Source: Planctomycetota bacterium (GTDB lineage: Bacteria; Planctomycetota; PLA2; JAEUHO01). Taken from it: a DNA stretch of 64,000 nt. The stretch is from assembly GCA_028281445.1 (NCBI GenBank), contig JANQJW010000006.1, forward strand, positions 19,479 through 83,478. The letters are read 5' to 3'. The translations under genes were made by a program, and so were the position numbers. The notes under the pieces are model-generated. The model was not told where the DNA came from, did not search any database, and saw nothing but the letters and a program-made list of their open reading frames with translations. This document shows, in pieces, positions 60,751 through 64,000 of this stretch (position 1 is its first letter; every line of letters starts with the position of its first letter).

Positions 60751-61911
60751 CCGCTTGACGATGTCGAGAAAGGAGTCCATGAACGCGATGAGGTCCAGCT
60801 TCTCGCCGATGCCGACCTTGTTCACGGTCGTGTGGCCCACCATGTGGCTGCGCAACACGCTGACGAGGGTTCGCGCCTCCAGACGCTTGCGCAGCGGTTC
60901 GACCTCGGAGACCGGAATCAGCGGGTCGCCCTCGCCATGGAGCAGGAAGATCGGCACACCGCGTAACGCGTCGAGCTCGCTGTCCCACGCGGCGGGCGAG
61001 AACTGCACCAGCTGATCCCACGCGTCGGCGAGGAGGCCTTCACGCGCAGCGGTCCACTCGGTCGGTCCGGCAAGCAACATGTCGGCAAATGCGTTGGCCG
61101 CTTGGGTCTCCAGCTCGGGGCGCGTCTCCACCGTAGGGACGTCTTCTTCCTTCAGCCACGTGGCGATCGCCTCTGCGTCCTTGGTGTCGCCGAAGCGGCG
61201 CACCAGCCCTGCCCGCGCCCCATAGTTGCGCGCGAAGGCGGCCGCGTTGTTGCGCTCCCACTCGAAGCTCGATCCGCCCTCCGGGTCCGGGTTCGGGAGC
61301 GCGTACCAGTCCTTGGTCGGGCCCTTGATGTCGTCCGCTGCGCCGATGCACAGGATCGCTGCGAGATCCTGCTTGCCGGCACGCAGCCAGCGCGCCGCGG
61401 CCTTGAGCGCGAAGCCGGACCCCACGCTGATCCCGACGATGCCGATGCGGTTCGGATCGGCCTGCGCGATCTTGCCGTCTGCAATCGCCTGCAGCAGCTT
61501 GACGAGGCGCGCCTCGTCGTTGTCCCGCACGGTCGGGTCCGTCATGAAACCGATCTCGGGCGCGACGATGCAGAAGCCGCCCCGGTGGAAGGCCTCCACC
61601 GCCCGGAGGATGCGTCCGTCTTCGATGCCCAGCGGTGAGACGCCGTGTACGAACACGAGGCACGGCTGGCGCTTGTCCCCGGTGTCGTGCGCCCGCAACC
61701 ATGCGCGCTTGACGCCGTAAGCGGCTTCGTCCGTGAGGCGCTCGTAGCCGGCCGGCGCGGGGCCGTCGCGATCCGGATCCTCCGGCAGCTCGCTGTTGAA
61801 GTGCAGCAGGCACTTGAGGGCAGGCAGCCGCGGCAGGATGGCGGCGGCGGCCGTCCCGACCAGGAGCAACAGGACCAGGGAGAGCGGGAGAATCAACTTC
61901 CGGAACCGCAT
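60748..61911 (-). CDS. Alpha/beta hydrolase, dienelactone hydrolase/esterase-like
   Basis: 387 residues from the ATG at 61911. A signal/anchor helix (LILPLSLVLLLLVGTAAAAI) opens it. The strand-loop CLVFVHGVSPLG, nucleophile elbow GISVGSG (GxSxG), acid loop LLHGEGDPLIPVSEVEPL and the histidine in RSHMVGHTTV form a complete catalytic triad. It is predicted to hydrolyse an ester or amide outside the cytoplasm; the substrate is unknown. A TACCGT box ends 7 bases before the ATG. Confidence 0.9.
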   Translation of the reverse strand: MRFRKLILPLSLVLLLLVGTAAAAILPRLPALKCLLHFNSELPEDPDRDGPAPAGYERLTDEAAYGVKRAWLRAHDTGDKRQPCLVFVHGVSPLGIEDGRILRAVEAFHRGGFCIVAPEIGFMTDPTVRDNDEARLVKLLQAIADGKIAQADPNRIGIVGISVGSGFALKAAARWLRAGKQDLAAILCIGAADDIKGPTKDWYALPNPDPEGGSSFEWERNNAAAFARNYGARAGLVRRFGDTKDAEAIATWLKEEDVPTVETRPELETQAANAFADMLLAGPTEWTAAREGLLADAWDQLVQFSPAAWDSELDALRGVPIFLLHGEGDPLIPVSEVEPLRKRLEARTLVSVLRSHMVGHTTVNKVGIGEKLDLIAFMDSFLDIVKR

Positions 61912-61918
61912 TCCCCAC

Positions 61919-61951
61919 ACGGTACGTGACGCCCAGAGCAGCGGATAGGCT
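61919..61951. promoter_or_regulatory. Divergent -10 boxes of the two hydrolase genes
   Basis: TACCGT (minus, 61919-61924) and TAGGCT (plus, 61946-61951) each end 7 bases before their ATGs (61911 and 61959). Only 47 bases separate the starts and neither has a ribosome site. Confidence 0.5.
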
Positions 61952-61958
61952 GTTCGGC

Positions 61959-62930
61959 ATGCGAAACCGCGTCTTCTATCTGCTCTGCATTCCTGCCCTG
62001 CTGGTCGTTGCCGTCCTGCTTTCCGCTCCGGAGCCGGCGGCCTCCGAGGCCGCCGAACCCGAGATCACGTTCCAGCGTGACGTGACCTACGGCACGGGTG
62101 ACGGACTGCCCTTGACGCTCAACCTCGCCATGCCGGCGAAGGCCGAGGAAACGCTGCCCGCTGTGTTGATCTTCCACGGCGGCGGCTGGACGAGCGGGCG
62201 CAAGGAGCGTCACGACAACATGGTCCGCTACCTCGCCCATGAAGGCTACTTCGCGGCCACGGTCGGCTACCGCCTCGCGAACCCGCTCAAGAAGCTCAAC
62301 TTCTGGCCGGCGCAGATCGAGGATGCCAAGTGTGCGGTGCGCTGGCTGCGTGCAAATGCCGTGAAGTACGGCGTCGATCCCGACCGCATCGGCTGCGTGG
62401 GCTTCAGCGCCGGTGGACATCTGGCCATGCTGCTCGGAACGATGCACGGCGAGGACGGCTGCGAGGGCGAGGGCGGCTGCCCGGAGTTCTCGAGCCGTGT
62501 GAAAGCCGTCGTCTCGTTCTTCGGCCCGACGGACATGGGAACGATTACCGAGGACATGGACGCGCTTCGCAAGCAGACGATGGACGAGAAGGTGCGCGAG
62601 GCCCGCGGCCGGGCCATCGGCATGGTGCTCGGCCCCGAGTTCCGCAAGGACCCGTCCCGCGCGAGCCCCCTCACCTACGTCACGTCGGACGACGCGCCGA
62701 TGCTCCTGATCCAAGGCACGCGCGACCGACTCGTGCCCTATGGGGACGCCAAGCAGATGGTGGACGCCTTGACGAAGGCCAAGGTGCCGGGCGAGGTCGT
62801 CTTCAAGATCGGCCTGGGCCACGGCTGGGGCGATCCGCACCTGACGGACAGCGTGGACCACACGCTGCGCTTCCTGGACCGCCAACTGCGCCCCGGATTG
62901 CGCAAGAGCGTCTTGCCGCGGTTGAAGTGA
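61959..62930 (+). CDS. Alpha/beta hydrolase, carboxylesterase/BD-FAE-like
   Basis: 323 residues. The signal peptide VFYLLCIPALLVVAVLLSAPEPAAS suggests export. HGGGWTSG is the oxyanion-hole motif of hormone-sensitive-lipase and acetylxylan-esterase relatives. The nucleophile is GFSAGGH, the acid loop LLIQGTRDRLVPYGDAKQM, and the histidine LGHGWGDPHL. It likely removes ester groups from glycans or small esters. It is divergent from the other hydrolase. Confidence 0.92.
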   Translation: MRNRVFYLLCIPALLVVAVLLSAPEPAASEAAEPEITFQRDVTYGTGDGLPLTLNLAMPAKAEETLPAVLIFHGGGWTSGRKERHDNMVRYLAHEGYFAATVGYRLANPLKKLNFWPAQIEDAKCAVRWLRANAVKYGVDPDRIGCVGFSAGGHLAMLLGTMHGEDGCEGEGGCPEFSSRVKAVVSFFGPTDMGTITEDMDALRKQTMDEKVREARGRAIGMVLGPEFRKDPSRASPLTYVTSDDAPMLLIQGTRDRLVPYGDAKQMVDALTKAKVPGEVVFKIGLGHGWGDPHLTDSVDHTLRFLDRQLRPGLRKSVLPRLK

Positions 62931-62932
62931 TC

Positions 62933-62960
62933 TTGACCAGGGCCCCCACCGGCCTACGAT
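62933..62960 (+). promoter_or_regulatory. Promoter of the truncated tRNA-Leu
   Basis: TTGACC (62933-62938) and TACGAT (62955-62960) with a 16-base spacer form a clear sigma-70-type promoter. The predicted start is about 16 bases before the tRNA 5' end. Confidence 0.6.
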
Positions 62961-62982
62961 CCCTGCCCGACGCCGATCCCGT

Positions 62983-63025
62983 GCCGAAGTGGCGGAACTG
63001 GCAGACGCGCTAGGTTCAGGTCCTA
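62983..63025 (+). tRNA. tRNA-Leu(CAG), 5' part only (truncated)
   Basis: These 43 bases match the first half of bacterial tRNA-Leu: acceptor 5' strand GCCGAAG, the D-arm with GGCGGAACTGGCAGACGC, and anticodon arm CTAGG-TTCAGGT-CCTA with anticodon CAG. After 63025 the match stops. The next bases (63026-63040) could mimic a variable-arm hairpin, but there is no T-arm (no GTTCGA-type loop) and no CTTCGGC acceptor strand to the end of the window. The gene has its own promoter, so it was once functional. Truncation by integration, by deletion, or by a long intron are the options. Confidence 0.75.
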
Positions 63026-63375
63026 TGGGGAGATTTCCCGAGAGGGCCATTCGTTGCACGCCCCGTTGCGCGAAGTCAGGGGGTGTGCCCTATATGTGCC
63101 CCCGATTCGCATCCGCGTGTTGGTAGCGCGCTGCGGAGTTGTGCAGGAGTGTCCGCACGACGCAGGTTCGCCGTGAAGATGCAGGGCCGCTACGAAGTCG
63201 CAGGAGCCCACTGGGTCGATTCGTGTTCGCGGTCGACAATCCCCCGGCTCAGGAGCGACGGCAATTGTGTGCGGCGCCCTGCGTCGCTGAGGGCGCGATC
63301 TCGAGACCTGTCCATGCAACGTGCCGGACGAGACGCGCGCGCCCTTGGTACTGTGCTGCCCGGAGGGTTCATCGA
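63026..63375. other. Gene-free stretch after the tRNA fragment
   Basis: No convincing ORF on either strand. It contains a direct repeat TGTGCCC-TATA-TGTGCCC (63084-63101) inside a GGGGG/CCCCC-bounded segment. Otherwise nothing is seen. TACTGT just before 63355 may be the -10 of the small lipoprotein gene. Confidence 0.4.
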
Positions 63376-63525
63376 ATGAGATTCGTTGGAACGATCTGCG
63401 CCCTTGGGGCACTGGCTCTCGTCGGCTGCTCGGGTGCGGCCTGCTGCAGCGAGCCGCCCCAGGCTACTTTTGCCGAAGAGATGTACGGGACGGAGCGCCC
63501 GAGCTCTGCCCCTTCTGCCGGTTAA
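63376..63525 (+). CDS. 49-residue lipoprotein
   Basis: ATG at 63376 with GGAGGG 8 bases upstream. The lipobox LVGC is followed by SGAACCSEPPQATF. The first 17 residues (MRFVGTICALGALALVG) are a signal sequence, so the mature peptide is about 31 residues with two further cysteines, anchored by lipid. It is the only supported gene in the last kilobase. The product is too small for functional inference. Confidence 0.55.
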   Translation: MRFVGTICALGALALVGCSGAACCSEPPQATFAEEMYGTERPSSAPSAG

Positions 63526-64000
63526 CGCGCCGCGCGATCTACCTCAACAGGCCGGGCCCTGCGAACGAACCCACTACAGGCGACGCACACGAGCCAGTGC
63601 TCCCCGCCTAGGTATGGCCCGCGGATCTCCGTGCGTGGCTGCGTCGCCTCCGCAACACCCTTCCGGCTGCACGCGCACCCGTTCTCGGCTTTCGCCCCCC
63701 GGGCTCATTCGTGATCCTCGGGCAGGGGCCGGGCCGTAGAGGCGACATCGCGAAGGGCTCTGTCCACTGCCTCAGTGCCACCCGACTCGGATAGGATCTC
63801 CGCGATGCGCTGCCAGTTTGGCGATTGCTTGCGGTTACGTCCTGTACTCCCCTCGCATGTCGCCCTGCGCCGCGAGGACGGAGTTCTCTGAAGTGGGGTG
63901 GCGTCACCCTAGACTGTTGATGCGCCAGTAGCCTCTCGACCCTGGTCGTACTTCCCCGGATGTGTAGCAACCTCTTTGCGGGAATGGGCTGCTGGCGCAT
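63526..64000. other. Gene-free stretch at the window end
   Basis: No ORF here has a recognisable product or ribosome site; a 130-codon minus frame at the end has a random-looking composition. ATGCGCCAGTAGCC (63920-63933) and GGCTGCTGGCGCAT (63987-64000) are inverted with one mismatch and may be ends of a larger structure cut by the window. Confidence 0.35.

Noticed and set aside
63608..64000. 130-codon minus-strand frame at the window end
   Set aside because: No ribosome site, arginine-rich random composition, no recognisable motif; not reported as a gene.
63026..64000. Group I intron in the tRNA-Leu gene
   Set aside because: The break is after the anticodon stem, not in the loop, and no conserved intron core or 3' exon is visible; kept only as one explanation to test.

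Overview
The window is dense, high-GC (roughly two thirds G+C) bacterial chromosome with about 53 intact protein genes on both strands, one truncated tRNA-Leu and short non-coding spacers. I see no phage, transposase, rRNA or CRISPR. The gene content (DUF3299 proteins, many secreted HEAT/TPR proteins, von Willebrand and carboxypeptidase-regulatory domain proteins, multihaem c-type cytochromes, a DUF58/TgpA pair, an arginine-rich 98-residue protein ending in a TWSEVLGIL-type domain) suggests a Planctomycetota-like bacterium. That placement is inference from gene families, not from a marker-gene phylogeny. || LAYOUT. 1-1200: a secreted thioredoxin-like protein, a strong terminator and a 150-bp inverted-repeat element. 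1201-6563 (minus): one tight operon: PadR regulator, HAAS-type membrane protein, sfsA, ABC ATPase, FtsX/MacB-type permease with a histidine-rich periplasmic loop, and two DUF3299 proteins. It resembles zinc-responsive ABC loci of proteobacteria. 6683-13282: HEAT/TPR protein; then dxr, rseP and a UbiA-family gene on the minus strand; purM. 13298-18837: pilin-like protein, DUF58 and transglutaminase (TgpA-like) pair, CCA-adding enzyme. 18830-30231: a long plus-strand series with overlapping or near-abutting genes (HEAT protein, orphan ABC ATPase, pentahaem cytochrome lipoprotein, lipoprotein, TPR protein, then esterase-TPR fusion, duplicated membrane protein fused to a spermidine-synthase-like domain, small membrane proteins). 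30256-38464 (minus): MORN-like protein, HEAT-vWA protein, DHH phosphoesterase, leucyl aminopeptidase, small Arg-rich protein, carboxypeptidase-regulatory repeat protein, cupin. 38475-45483 (minus): ddl, a UDP-sugar pyrophosphorylase, and the fatty acid/phospholipid set fabF-acpP-fabG-fabD-plsX-rpmF. 45681-50194: alaS, divergent thpR, and recA. 50214-53606: a REP-like element, PfkB kinase, flippase-like membrane protein, HEAT lipoprotein. 53773-57329: metzincin lipoprotein, a structured-looking leader and a HEAT protein. 57343-57600: two hairpins and a second REP-like element. 57617-62930: HEAT lipoprotein, second pentahaem cytochrome and two alpha/beta hydrolases. 62931-64000: gene-poor; a promoter drives a tRNA-Leu that stops after the anticodon arm, followed by unrelated sequence and one 49-residue lipoprotein. 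|| HOW IT WORKS TOGETHER. Cell-envelope functions dominate: envelope precursors (ddl, UDP-sugar pyrophosphorylase, plsX/fab genes, UbiA, dxr), envelope proteolysis (rseP), metal transport, and two separate modules pairing a pentahaem cytochrome with a lipoprotein by a 4-base overlap. About a dozen genes have a TANNNT -10 hexamer ending 6-8 bases before the start codon and no Shine-Dalgarno sequence, so leaderless transcription is probably common here. Genes inside operons, or with longer leaders, do carry GGAG-type ribosome sites. Functions are assigned from recognisable motifs in the translated sequence; no database search was run.
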